Shown here piece by piece: positions 34,604 through 42,541 of a DNA stretch of 64,000 nt. Each line of letters begins with the position of its first letter. Position 1 is the first letter of the stretch. Source of the DNA: Actinoplanes sandaracinus (GTDB taxonomy: Bacteria; Actinomycetota; Actinomycetes; Mycobacteriales; Micromonosporaceae); the NCBI RefSeq assembly GCF_030009775.1, contig NZ_JASCTH010000022.1, positions 124,001-188,000 of the forward strand. Reading direction: 5' to 3'. The notes beneath the pieces are model-generated. The model made no database searches and was not told the origin of the DNA. It was given only the letters and a program-made list of their open reading frames with translations. The translations under genes were made by a program, and so were the position numbers.

Positions 34604-36337
34604 ATGCTGCTCCGGATGTCCAGTCTGCTGCTCAGAACCCTGCGTGAGGAGCCGGCGGACGCGGAGGTGCCGAGTCACCGCCTCCTCGTGCGCGCCGGGT
34701 TCATCCGTCGCGCGGCCCCGGGCGGCTACACCTGGTTGCCACTCGGGAAGCTGGTCCTCGACCGGGTCACCGCCGTGGTCCGGGAGGAGATGCACGCGGC
34801 CGGCGGGCAGGAGATCTCGTTCCCCGCGCTGCTGCCCCGCGAGCCTTACGAGACGAGCGGCCGCTGGACCGAGTACGGCGACGATCTCTTCACCGTCAAG
34901 GACCGTCGCGGCGCCGATCACCTGCTCGCACCGACGCACGAGGAGATGGCGACCCTGCTGGTGCAGGACATGACCGGCTCCTACCGGGACTTCCCTCTCC
35001 TGCTCTTCCAGATCCAGACCAAGTTCCGCGACGAGGCACGGCCGCGGGGCGGCCTGCTGCGCGGCCGCGAGTTCCTGATGAAGGACGCCTACTCCTACGA
35101 CCTCACCGAGAACGGACTGATCGAGGCGTACGAGCGGATGCGCGCCGCATACCAGCGAATCTTCACCAGGCTCGGGCTGGACCACGCGATCGTCTCGGCC
35201 GTGTCCGGTGCGATGGGCGGCTCCGTGTCCGAGGAGTTCCTGGCCGCGGCCGAGGTCGGCGAGGACACGTTCGTGGGCTGCACCGACTGCGACTACGCCG
35301 CCAACACCGAGGCCGTGAGCACCCCGGCGCCGCCCGCGCGGGAGGTGACCGCACCGACCATGGAGGTGCACGACACTCCCGAGACGCCGACCATCGCCTC
35401 GCTGGTGGAGCTGGCGAACGAGCGTGGCCTCGGCGGGCGCACCGACTGGACCGCGGCCGACACCCTCAAGAACGTCGTGGTCACCGTGCTCCACCCCGGT
35501 CATGGACCGGAGCTTCTGGCGATCGGTCTGCCCGGCGATCGTGAGGTCGATCTCAAGCGGCTCAACGCCGCCCTGGCCCCGGCCACCGCGGTCCTCTTCG
35601 ACGACTTCGAGTCCCGCCCCGATCTGGTCAAGGGCTACATCGGCCCCCAGGGCATCACGATTCCCTACCTCGCCGATCCACGTGTCGCGCCCGGCACCGC
35701 ATGGCTGACCGGCGCGAACGAGCCCGGCAAGCACGCCACCGACGTGGTCGCCGGCCGTGACTTCAACCCCGACGGCACCATCGAGGCGGCCGTGGTCCGG
35801 CCCGGTGATCCCTGCCCGGCCTGCGGCGACGGCACGCTGACGATGCGGCGTGGCATCGAGATCGGCCACATCTTCCAGCTCGGCCGCCGCTACACGGACG
35901 CTTTCAAGGTTGACGTGCTCGGCGCCGACGGCAAGCCGGTCCGGCCCACCATGGGCTGCTACGGCATCGGCCTGTCCCGTGCGGTCGCGGCGATCGCCGA
36001 GCAGCATCACGACGAGCAGGGCCTGGTCTGGCCGGCGGCGATCGCCCCGGCCGACGTGCACGTGGTAGCGGCCGGCAAGGACGGCCAGGTCGAGGCCGCC
36101 CTCGCTCTCGCCGCCACTCTGTCCCGGGCCGGGCTCCGGGTGCTCGTCGACGACCGGCCCAACGTTTCGGCGGGCGTCAAATTCACCGATGCCGAGCTCA
36201 TCGGCATCCCCCGGTGCGTCGTGGTCGGCCGCCGCCTGGCCGAGGGGTTCGCGGAACTACGCGACCGCCGCACGCGCGAGCGCACGGAAGTGCCCCTTGT
36301 GGACATGGCTGGTGTAATCGCCGCGGAGCTCGGGTAA
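34604..36337 (+). CDS. proS: Prolyl-tRNA synthetase, bacterial type
   Basis: 577 residues, class II synthetase charging tRNA-Pro. Motif 1 region RRAAPGGYTWLPLGKLVLDRV (split here), motif 2 KFRDEARPRGGLLRGREFLMKDAYSYD, an INS editing domain at about 225-410 that deacylates Ala-tRNA-Pro, motif 3 GIGLSRAVAAIAE near 455-467, and a C-terminal anticodon-binding domain. Divergent from the rhodanese gene across 92 nt. ATG 34604; an in-frame ATG at 34616 is also possible. Confidence 0.96.
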   Translation: MLLRMSSLLLRTLREEPADAEVPSHRLLVRAGFIRRAAPGGYTWLPLGKLVLDRVTAVVREEMHAAGGQEISFPALLPREPYETSGRWTEYGDDLFTVKDRRGADHLLAPTHEEMATLLVQDMTGSYRDFPLLLFQIQTKFRDEARPRGGLLRGREFLMKDAYSYDLTENGLIEAYERMRAAYQRIFTRLGLDHAIVSAVSGAMGGSVSEEFLAAAEVGEDTFVGCTDCDYAANTEAVSTPAPPAREVTAPTMEVHDTPETPTIASLVELANERGLGGRTDWTAADTLKNVVVTVLHPGHGPELLAIGLPGDREVDLKRLNAALAPATAVLFDDFESRPDLVKGYIGPQGITIPYLADPRVAPGTAWLTGANEPGKHATDVVAGRDFNPDGTIEAAVVRPGDPCPACGDGTLTMRRGIEIGHIFQLGRRYTDAFKVDVLGADGKPVRPTMGCYGIGLSRAVAAIAEQHHDEQGLVWPAAIAPADVHVVAAGKDGQVEAALALAATLSRAGLRVLVDDRPNVSAGVKFTDAELIGIPRCVVVGRRLAEGFAELRDRRTRERTEVPLVDMAGVIAAELG

Positions 36338-36369
36338 CCGTGACACAACGGCGGTGGAGAGGCAGAAGC

Positions 36370-36762
36370 ATGATCAGGCTGGTCGCGGACGCTATGACCC
36401 GGAAGGTCGTCTACCTGCCCGAGGACACCCCCCTCGACGAGGCCGCTCAGGTCATGCGCGACCAGGGCATCGGTGACGTGGTGGTGACCCAGGGCCCGAC
36501 GATGGCCGGCATCGTCACCGATCGCGACATCGTGGTCCGGGCCATCGCCGAGAAGCTGGACCCGGCGGTCGTGACGCTCGGCGCGATCGCCACCCGTGAG
36601 CTGCTCATGGTTGAGCAGAGCGCCACGGTGGAGGAGGCCGTGCAGGCGATGCGCGAGCGGGGCGTCCGCCGTCTCCTGGTCTGCGACGCCGACCGTCAAC
36701 TGGTCGGCATCCTCAGTCTCAGCGACGTCGCCCTTCTGCCCACCTCGTCCGCCGCCGCCTGA
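36370..36762 (+). CDS. CBS-domain pair protein
   Basis: 130 residues made of two CBS domains: VADAMTRKVVYLPEDTPLDEAA with GIVTDRDIVVR, and the second with LLMVEQSATVEEAVQAM and LVGILSLSDV. CBS pairs bind adenine nucleotides and act as regulatory modules. ATG 36370 has GGAGAGG and starts 32 nt after proS, so it may be co-transcribed. Stand-alone proteins of this type are common in actinobacteria, often induced by stress. Confidence 0.9.
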   Translation: MIRLVADAMTRKVVYLPEDTPLDEAAQVMRDQGIGDVVVTQGPTMAGIVTDRDIVVRAIAEKLDPAVVTLGAIATRELLMVEQSATVEEAVQAMRERGVRRLLVCDADRQLVGILSLSDVALLPTSSAAA

Positions 36763-37000
36763 CCACCGCTCCACCGGTCTCGGCCTGACCACGGCCGACA
36801 AGCCGCCCGCCTACCGACGGCGTGATCACTGCCCGGCCGCCCCGCCGGATCGCCGGCCGGCCGCCCGGGGGTGACGTCCCGCCTGCGGCAGCTCCGCCCA
36901 CGCCCCGAACGGGCATCGACTGCACCCGCCCTTTCCACCGTGGCGCACACCGCATCCACAGCAGCGGCCGTCACGGTGATCGACGCGTAGGGTCGAGGTC

Positions 37001-37444
37001 GTGAGTGACATGCCGCCGAAGCTGGCCGAGATCGTCGACGACTTCGCCTCCGCGCCCCGCGAGGTCGTGCTGGAGATGCTGCTGGAGTTCGCCGACGCCG
37101 TGCCGGCGCTGCCCGCCGACCTGGCCGGGCACGAGGGCATGGAACAGGTCCCCGAGTGCCAGACCGCGTTCTTCCTCAAGGCGGTCGTGCAGCCGGACGA
37201 GACCGTGGTGACGCACTTCGACTGCCCGCCCGAGGCGCCGACCACCCGGGCGTTCGCCGGCATCCTGGCCGAGGGCCTGGCCGGGGCGACCGCGGCGGAG
37301 ATTCTGGCCGTGCCCGATGATCTTTATGCTCGGATGGGTCTCTCCCAGACGATCAGCCCACTGCGGGTGCGTGGTGGGACGGCGATCCTGGCGCGGCTCA
37401 AGCGTCAGATCACCGAGCAGGCGACCCCCCTCAAGACGGAGTGA
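37001..37444 (+). CDS. SufE-family sulfur acceptor protein
   Basis: 147 residues. SufE accepts persulfide from a cysteine desulfurase for Fe-S assembly; the active cysteine is in VPECQTAFFL near residue 53. Other conserved parts: PPKLAEIVDDFASAP, HFDCPPEAPTTRAFAGIL and SPLRVRGGTAILARLKR. GTG 37001. The next gene starts 1 nt past its stop. In several actinobacteria sufE is next to the rhodanese gene; here they are about 2.5 kb apart. Confidence 0.92.
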   Translation: MSDMPPKLAEIVDDFASAPREVVLEMLLEFADAVPALPADLAGHEGMEQVPECQTAFFLKAVVQPDETVVTHFDCPPEAPTTRAFAGILAEGLAGATAAEILAVPDDLYARMGLSQTISPLRVRGGTAILARLKRQITEQATPLKTE

Positions 37445-37445
37445 C

Positions 37446-38087
37446 GTGGATATTCAGGTCTGGTCCGATGTGATCTGCCCGTGGTGCTACATCGGCAAGG
37501 TGCGACTCGAGAAGGCACTGGAGGCCTTCGACGGCACGGTGACGGTCACCTACCGGGCGTACCAGCTGGACGCCTCCCCAGCGCCGGAGCCCTTGCCGAT
37601 CAAGCAGGTGATGGCGGAGAAGTTCGGTGGCCCGGCCCGTGCGGAGCAGATGTTCACGCAGGTGGCCGCCATCGGCGCGAGTGAGGGATTGACACTCGAC
37701 TTCGACCGGGCGATCGCGGCCAACACCTTCGCGTCGCACCGGCTGATCGCCTGGGCGGCAACGCAAGACCGCCAGGCGGACATGCTGGACGCCCTGCAGC
37801 GAGCGCACTTCACCGACGGCATCGACATCGGGTCCCTGCCCGCCCTCGCGACCGTCGCCGGCACGATGGGGCTGGACGCCGCCGCCGCGCTCACCTACCT
37901 GGAGTCCGAGGCCGGCACCACCGCGGTCCGCACCGACCTCGACGAGGCGCGAGCCCTTGCGATCACCAGCGTGCCGACCTTCGTCATCGACGGGAAGTAC
38001 AAGGTCCAGGGCGCTCAGGAGCCGAGCACTCTGCTCGCCGCCTTCCAGGAGATCTCACGCCGGGAGAGTGCCAACGCCGGTCTATGA
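37446..38087 (+). CDS. DsbA-family oxidoreductase, FrnE-like
   Basis: 213 residues with a thioredoxin-like fold and CPWC active site (VWSDVICPWCYIGK near 5-18), the FrnE/2-hydroxychromene-2-carboxylate isomerase group. C-terminal cis-proline region: TSVPTFVIDGKYKVQGAQ. Cytoplasmic, no signal peptide. GTG 37446 has GGAG 5 nt upstream inside the end of sufE, so translation is coupled. The parS site begins 2 nt after its stop codon. Confidence 0.9.
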   Translation: MDIQVWSDVICPWCYIGKVRLEKALEAFDGTVTVTYRAYQLDASPAPEPLPIKQVMAEKFGGPARAEQMFTQVAAIGASEGLTLDFDRAIAANTFASHRLIAWAATQDRQADMLDALQRAHFTDGIDIGSLPALATVAGTMGLDAAAALTYLESEAGTTAVRTDLDEARALAITSVPTFVIDGKYKVQGAQEPSTLLAAFQEISRRESANAGL

Positions 38088-38088
38088 C

Positions 38089-38102
38089 GTTTCACGTGAA
38101 AC
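38089..38102. other. parS centromere site (copy 1)
   Basis: Perfect 14-bp GTTTCACGTGAAAC, the conserved bacterial ParB-binding palindrome, in the 29-nt gap between two convergent genes and about 15 kb from oriC. Confidence 0.95.
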
Positions 38103-38116
38103 GACATAGACGATTG

Positions 38117-38671
38117 TCAGGATGCCTCGCGTGCCAGACCGTCGATCACCTCGGCGCCGGGCAGGGCGCCGAGGGCGGGTCCGGCGATGGCGATCTTGCT
38201 GTGCCGCACGCCGGATCCGATGATCACGTGCGGGGTGGCCACCACACGCGAATCGACCAGAATCGGCCAGGAGACGGGTAGCCCGATCGGGGTGATGCCG
38301 CCGTACTCCATTCCGGTCAGCGCGACCGCGTCGTCGGTCGGCGCGAAACTGGCCTTGCGCACATCGAGGTGTCGGCGGACCACGCCGTTCACGTCGGCGC
38401 GGGTGGTGGCGAGCACGATGCAGGCCGCGTACCGCGTGACCCCACCCCGGCTGCCGGCCACGATCACGCAGTTGGCGGACTCGGCCAGGCTGATGCCGTA
38501 CGCCTCGCAGAAGGCCGCCGTGTCCGCCAGCCCGGGATCGATCGGCGCCACCAGAACCTGGTCGGCGTCGATCACTCCTTCGGTCGGCCAGACCGCCAGG
38601 GCCTTGGCCACCGGCGGGGCGAGCAGGTCGGGGCGCGACTGGGCGGGTTCGGTCGGCAGGCTTCCCATCAT
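38117..38671 (-). CDS. YbaK/EbsC-family aminoacyl-tRNA deacylase-like protein
   Basis: 184 residues. YbaK/ProX-type domain related to the ProRS editing domain, hydrolysing misacylated tRNA such as Cys-tRNA-Pro. Visible: ESANCVIVAGSRGGVTRYAACIVLATTRADV, DVRKASFAPTDDAVALTGMEYGGITPIGLP and VIIGSGVRHSKIAI (each in parts of the known core). ATG 38671 chosen with GAGG upstream; the frame opens further without an evident start. Proximity to proS fits a translation quality-control role. Confidence 0.85.
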   Translation of the reverse strand: MMGSLPTEPAQSRPDLLAPPVAKALAVWPTEGVIDADQVLVAPIDPGLADTAAFCEAYGISLAESANCVIVAGSRGGVTRYAACIVLATTRADVNGVVRRHLDVRKASFAPTDDAVALTGMEYGGITPIGLPVSWPILVDSRVVATPHVIIGSGVRHSKIAIAGPALGALPGAEVIDGLAREAS

Positions 38672-38839
38672 CCCGCCATCCTCACCCACCCCGGCGATCA
38701 CGGCACGTCCACCATCGCACCCGACCTCGGACGGACAATAGACCTTAACCACCGCATACGCTGATGAATCGGCAATCGTGAGCGGGCGGCCGGCGGAAAA
38801 CTCTCAGGTTCAAAGCGATCATGCCGACCGTCAGATGAT

Positions 38840-39289
38840 GTGGAGGAGCGCCGGAAAGCACGCGTCGGGACCGTCAGTGGCCTCGCGTTGATGGTCGGCG
38901 CTACGGCGCTGGTCGCCGTCTCCGGCGGCCGTCACTCGGTCTTCGCCGTCCTGCTGCTCGGCCTGCTGGCGATGGTGCTGACACACGCCCTCGTCGTCGA
39001 GATCCAGCGCCAGGCGCGCCGCCGGTCACAGACCGCGTGGTACCGCACCGACACGGTCAACACCATCCTGCTGGCGTGCTGGGCGCTGATCGCGGCTGCC
39101 ATCACCATGGCGCCGTTCGCGTCCCTACAGGTGCGCGGCCTGGGCGGCCTGCTGGCCGCGGGTTACACCGCCGCCTCGATCTACTTCGTCGTGGAGCGCC
39201 GGCGCGCCGTCACATCCCCGTTCGTCGCGGTCTCCTCGCCGGCCGTGGTGCCCGAGAGCGACCCGGTGACCGATTCCGCGTCGGCCTGA
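38840..39289 (+). CDS. Small unknown membrane protein
   Basis: 149 residues, four hydrophobic segments (VSGLALMVGATALVAVSG, VFAVLLLGLLAMVLTHALV, TILLACWALIAAAITMAP, GGLLAAGYTAASIYFVV) and a Ser/Val-rich tail. Not recognised. Start uncertain: GTG 38840, with ATG 38835/38838 out of frame and no good Shine-Dalgarno. Its last 109 nt overlap the convergent Nudix gene. Confidence 0.6.
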   Translation: MEERRKARVGTVSGLALMVGATALVAVSGGRHSVFAVLLLGLLAMVLTHALVVEIQRQARRRSQTAWYRTDTVNTILLACWALIAAAITMAPFASLQVRGLGGLLAAGYTAASIYFVVERRRAVTSPFVAVSSPAVVPESDPVTDSASA

Positions 39290-39690
39290 CCGCCCGGCGT
39301 CGGCAGCACCACCATCAACGGTGGCACCGGCACGCCGCTCGTCTCGATCGGCAGTTCAGGAACCGGTAGCCAGTCGATCCCGATCTGTTCCGGCCCGGAA
39401 CCGTCGTCTCGCCCGAGTCGTGGCTCGCCGTCGGCGACGGTCACCGTGAAGACCGACGTCATGCCCGACGGGTAGGGCATCTCCAGCACGTAGCGGGCGT
39501 CGCTGACGATCAGGCCGGTTTCCTCGAACACCTCGCGCCGCAGTGCCTCCTCGGCCGTCTCGCCGGGGCGCAGGCCGCCGCCGGGAAGCGTCCACCACTC
39601 GCCGCCACCGAATCGCCGGCTGCGCTCGTGCATCATCAGCACACGGCCGTCCCGCACGATCACGGCGGCGGCCCGTCTTCGCTCATCCAC
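39181..39690 (-). CDS. Nudix hydrolase
   Basis: 169 residues. Complete Nudix box GGGLRPGETAEEALRREVFEETGL (matches GX5EX7REUXEEXGU), which binds metal and hydrolyses nucleoside diphosphate derivatives. The substrate is not apparent. The C-terminal 40 residues (Ser/Thr/Gly-rich, past the fold) overlap the opposite-strand membrane-protein gene. ATG 39690. Confidence 0.9.
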   Translation of the reverse strand: MDERRRAAAVIVRDGRVLMMHERSRRFGGGEWWTLPGGGLRPGETAEEALRREVFEETGLIVSDARYVLEMPYPSGMTSVFTVTVADGEPRLGRDDGSGPEQIGIDWLPVPELPIETSGVPVPPLMVVLPTPGGQADAESVTGSLSGTTAGEETATNGDVTARRRSTTK

Positions 39691-39742
39691 GCCCTGCAGG
39701 CTAGCCGCACGAACTGCGCCCCGCAGGGCTCATTCATTCCTC

Positions 39743-39751
39743 TGTGGATAA
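39743..39751 (-). promoter_or_regulatory. Perfect DnaA box TTATCCACA outside oriC
   Basis: Exact 9-mer on the minus strand in the 95-nt gap between the Nudix and lipoprotein genes. Confidence 0.4.
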
Positions 39752-39785
39752 CCCGGCACGTTCGCTGGAACGGGCAAATGCGTGC

Positions 39786-40457
39786 CTACGCCTGCGGAAC
39801 CTCGACGAGCAGGTACTCCAGCTGCTGCATCACCTGCGCGGTGAGCGTGACGCCGCTCCGGGCGGCCATGAACGCGAGCGCCGACGCCGTGGGATCGGTC
39901 ACGGCTGGACCCCCGAGAAGACCGGTCGCCTGCAGGGTCGGGCGGAACTGGTCCGGCTTGTTACCGCCGAGCCGGTCCGGCGCCGAGGTGTCGAGATCCA
40001 ATGCGAGATCCCCGTTGCGGAAGACCACCAGACGCCCCGGTTCGCCGCCGCCACCTCGGTACGCCAAGACCTCGCCGCGGTTCTTCGAAAGCGACTTCAC
40101 GAGCTCCCGGGTGACGCCGAGCGTCCCGTTGTCCTCCACGATGACCGACCAGTTACCGACCCGGCCGATGCCCATGAAGAACCGTTTCCGGGCGCCGGCC
40201 TCACCGTCACCAGGCCGGACGACCCGGTTCCAGTCCACCCGCTCGAGATCGTCGCCACCGAGTCGTTTGGTGATTTGATGCTCGGTGAGACCCCGCACCA
40301 GGGTGAAGCAGAACCCGCTGGTGAGGTCGGCGTTCCGGGCCGGCCAGGCGTAGTCCGCCGACGTCCCGGCGGAGGCGAGCGGTTCGGCGGAACCGGACGC
40401 GCCGCACCCGGCGAGGGGCACGAGCGTCAGCAGAAGTAGAGCGGAACGGCGTCTCAC
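39786..40457 (-). CDS. Putative lipoprotein, DUF6461-like
   Basis: 223 residues. Signal peptide with lipobox LAGC (cysteine at 18), so lipid-anchored outside the membrane. The mature part starts with DYAWPARNADLTSGFCFTLVRGLT and contains NWSVIVEDNGTLGVTRELV; this pattern resembles DUF6461, whose function is unknown. ATG-class start at 40457. Confidence 0.75.
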   Translation of the reverse strand: MRRRSALLLLTLVPLAGCGASGSAEPLASAGTSADYAWPARNADLTSGFCFTLVRGLTEHQITKRLGGDDLERVDWNRVVRPGDGEAGARKRFFMGIGRVGNWSVIVEDNGTLGVTRELVKSLSKNRGEVLAYRGGGGEPGRLVVFRNGDLALDLDTSAPDRLGGNKPDQFRPTLQATGLLGGPAVTDPTASALAFMAARSGVTLTAQVMQQLEYLLVEVPQA

Positions 40458-40987
40458 CGGTCTAGTAGATCAAAGATCGTGGCTCCGTACCGTCCCCGGC
40501 ATGGTTAAGGCCAATTGGCCAACCGGCGTCGCGTGCCCCGGTGCAGGAATCCCACCTCGCCGGGGCGACCCGCCCGTGCCGCAGTGCGGCATCGACATCA
40601 AGGACGGCCACTATGTGGCGTCCCCATATCGTTATAAAACAGTCACCCCTGAGTGCCCGGCCAGCCGAGCGGCGCAAGGTGAGCGAAGCCGCCTGCACTG
40701 AAAACGGCTGAGAGGTCGTCTCGCCTCGTGAGCTCGGCTGCCGACACCCCGCAATAGGGCTTCCCCGGGATCGGCCGTCACCGCGGATCTGAGGGCTGCC
40801 ACATGCCCGCCGGCGCCCCCGCTATCGCTCGCTCCACATAGCTTGGTCGTCCGATTCAGCCCTGCCGAATCGAGTACGGGACCCGCAGCAGCCCCGAAGG
40901 CGCCGACGAGTCCTCAGTGAACGGTGCCTGTCGACCGCCCGAGCCGACGACGGGATCCATCACTCGATCGCCATGAGGCGCGGGTGC
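40458..40987. other. Intergenic region without recognisable gene
   Basis: About 530 nt. It holds a GGCCAATTGGCC palindrome at 40509-40520, 52 nt upstream of the lipoprotein start, and an AT-rich patch (CATATCGTTATAAAAC near 40626). No open frame with convincing codon bias or start signal was seen on either strand. Confidence 0.5.
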
Positions 40988-41065
40988 GGGGCTCGGCCCC
41001 GGAAGCAGAAATGACGAGTGGCCCCGGGTCCGCGCTGTCCGCGGACGAGGGCCACTCGTCAGTCG
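40988..41065 (-). terminator. tRNA-Ala 3'-flanking structured element (copy 2)
   Basis: On the minus strand: GACGAGTGGCCC and GGGCCACTCGTC (12 perfect pairs; plus coordinates 41049-41060 and 41013-41024) enclose the inner GTCCGCG/CGCGGAC hairpin. ATTTCT follows, then a GGGGC-cga-GCCCC hairpin (40988-41000). Same plan as after tRNA-Leu and tRNA-Ile. Confidence 0.75.
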
Positions 41066-41138
41066 TGGAGCCCAGGGGACTCGAACCCCTAACCCCCGCC
41101 TTGCAAAGGCGGTGCTCTGCCAGTTGAGCTAGGGCCCC
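41066..41138 (-). tRNA. tRNA-Ala (anticodon TGC)
   Basis: 73 nt. Acceptor GGGGCCC pairs with GGGCTCC (one G-T), discriminator A. Anticodon loop TTTGCAA gives TGC; the T-arm carries GGTTCGAGTCC. The 3' CCA is not encoded. Confidence 0.96.
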
Positions 41139-41148
41139 GTAACCGCCG

Positions 41149-41277
41149 TCACCGCAGATCGGGCGCCGTGGTCGCCTCGTGCCAGAGCGCGCGCTCGTCA
41201 CTGGAGGCCTTGACCTTCTTGACCACCAGAGCCGCCACCCCGACGACACCAGCAATGATGAGGAGCTTCTTCAACAC
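41149..41277 (-). CDS. DLW-39-family small protein (ALW variant)
   Basis: 42 residues: a short hydrophobic helix LLIIAGVVGVAALVV then a charged tail KKVKASSDERALWHEATTAPDLR. Position between tRNA-Ile and tRNA-Ala downstream of gyrA is where actinobacterial DLW-39 proteins are found, but the name-giving Asp is Ala here. GTG 41277 has AAGGGG upstream. Function unknown; probably a single-pass membrane peptide. Confidence 0.8.
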   Translation of the reverse strand: MLKKLLIIAGVVGVAALVVKKVKASSDERALWHEATTAPDLR

Positions 41278-41409
41278 TGAACTGCCACCCCTTACCCGCT
41301 GCCCGGAAAGAACAGGTCCGCGTACAAACATGGTTGGTGGAAGTTGAAGCCGCAAGAAGGAACCTGAGCGACTCGAACCAGCCACCGCACCCACCGTAAC
41401 GCGGGGTTT

Positions 41410-41489
41410 CCGGGGGCTCGGCCCCCGGAGCAGAAATGACGAGTGACCCCGGTCCGCGCACTCCGCGGACAAGGGCCACCTGTCACTCG
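41410..41489 (-). terminator. tRNA-Ile 3'-flanking structured element (copy 3)
   Basis: Minus strand: ACGAGTGA (41490-41483) pairs with TCACTCGT (41446-41439), enclosing the GTCCGCG/CGCGGAC hairpin. CATTTCTG follows, then CCGGGGGC-cga-GCCCCCGG (41428-41410). The 5' arm includes the last tRNA base, as in the Leu copy. Confidence 0.75.
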
Positions 41490-41563
41490 TGGGGCTAGAT
41501 GGAATCGAACCATCGACCTCAGAGTTATCAGCTCTGCGCTCTAACCGACTGAGCTATAGCCCC
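41490..41563 (-). tRNA. tRNA-Ile (anticodon GAT)
   Basis: 74 nt. Acceptor GGGGCTA/TAGCCCC, discriminator A. Anticodon arm CAGAG-CTGATAA-CTCTG gives GAT; T-arm contains GGTTCGATTCC. CCA is not encoded. Lies downstream of the gyrB-gyrA-DUF3566 genes, as in most actinobacteria. Confidence 0.97.
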
Positions 41564-41584
41564 TCAACTGCGAAGAGAACGTTA

Positions 41585-41637
41585 CCGCATCGGGTTGCGG
41601 GCCTCCAAGCGGGGGTACCCGCAACCCGGTGATGCGG
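41585..41637 (-). terminator. Terminator hairpin of gyrA-DUF3566 operon
   Basis: CGGGTTGCGGG (41591-41601) pairs with CCCGCAACCCG (41618-41628); flanking CCGCATC/GATGCGG extends the stem. It begins 4 nt after the DUF3566 stop and separates the operon from tRNA-Ile. Confidence 0.75.
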
Positions 41638-41641
41638 ATCG

Positions 41642-42538
41642 TCAGTCGCGCTCGGCCAGAGTGAGCTCGATACCGCCGACAAGGTCGGCGCAAACGTTGT
41701 AAATGAAGGCGCTCAGAGTGGCCAGCGCGGTGAAGAGAACCACGTTGACGGCACCGATGAGCATCGACGTGCCGATGACGCCCCAAGCGGTGATCCGGAA
41801 GGTGCCGCTGGAGCTTCCCTCGGTGCCGCCGCTGGCGGTGACCAGGTCCTGAAGGTTGCCGTTGACCGAGCTCCACACGCCCATCGTGTCGAGGGCGAGG
41901 TAGAGCACCGACGTCGCGACGACCACCACGATGAAGAGCACGATCGACACGGCGAACGCGAACTTCATGACCGACCAGGGGTCGATCCGCTTCAGGTTCA
42001 GCCGGGCACGGCGCGGGCCCCGCGCCGCGGCCGACGACACCGTGGAGCGGGCGGACCGCACAGCCTCGGAGACACGGGCCGCCCCGACCGCGGCCGCACC
42101 GCCGGCCGGAGCCGGCGCGGAGCCGGCGCGCTGCTTGGCCGCACCGGGTGCGGTCGCCGGCGCCGCCGGCGAGGTGGTCGGACGCGGCGCGGTCCCCTGC
42201 GTCGTCGCGGCGGGAGCACTGACGGGGGTACGACCAGAGGTCGCACCCGGCGCCGCACCCTTGCCCTTGGTGACGACCGGCACGGAGGCCGAGCCCTTCA
42301 CCGGGGGCTGCACACTGGGACGCTTCGCCTCGGCGCCGTCGGTGCCGGCGGCCGGTTCACCCGGGGGCGGGGCCATGCCCGGCGCCCGAGTGAACTTCGG
42401 CGGGGACGGGGCGTCGGCGGGGACAGCGGCACGCCCTGTGGTCTCGCGACCGTTCGGTGCGGCAGCGTCTTTCTTCGCCGCATCGTCCGGAGTCGCTGAG
42501 GTCCCCGGGCCCCCCGACTTCGCCTGTGTCTCCGGCAT
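41642..42538 (-). CDS. DUF3566 membrane protein
   Basis: 298 residues. A long low-complexity Ala/Pro/Thr/Gly N-terminus (1-175) is followed by the DUF3566 domain: RIDPWSVMKFAF, a first helix VSIVLFIVVVVATSVLYLAL, and a second long hydrophobic stretch WGVIGTSMLIGAVNVVLFTAL. Family members sit directly after gyrA in actinobacteria; function not established, envelope or division role suspected. ATG 42538 lies 3 nt after the gyrA stop; a TTG at 42541 is the only other choice. Confidence 0.9.
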   Translation of the reverse strand: MPETQAKSGGPGTSATPDDAAKKDAAAPNGRETTGRAAVPADAPSPPKFTRAPGMAPPPGEPAAGTDGAEAKRPSVQPPVKGSASVPVVTKGKGAAPGATSGRTPVSAPAATTQGTAPRPTTSPAAPATAPGAAKQRAGSAPAPAGGAAAVGAARVSEAVRSARSTVSSAAARGPRRARLNLKRIDPWSVMKFAFAVSIVLFIVVVVATSVLYLALDTMGVWSSVNGNLQDLVTASGGTEGSSSGTFRITAWGVIGTSMLIGAVNVVLFTALATLSAFIYNVCADLVGGIELTLAERD

Positions 42539-42541
42539 CAA

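Noticed and set aside
41401..41430. GC-rich palindrome near 41410 considered as an insertion-sequence end.
   Set aside because: It recurs only after tRNA genes as part of a structured element; no transposase or target duplication is present.
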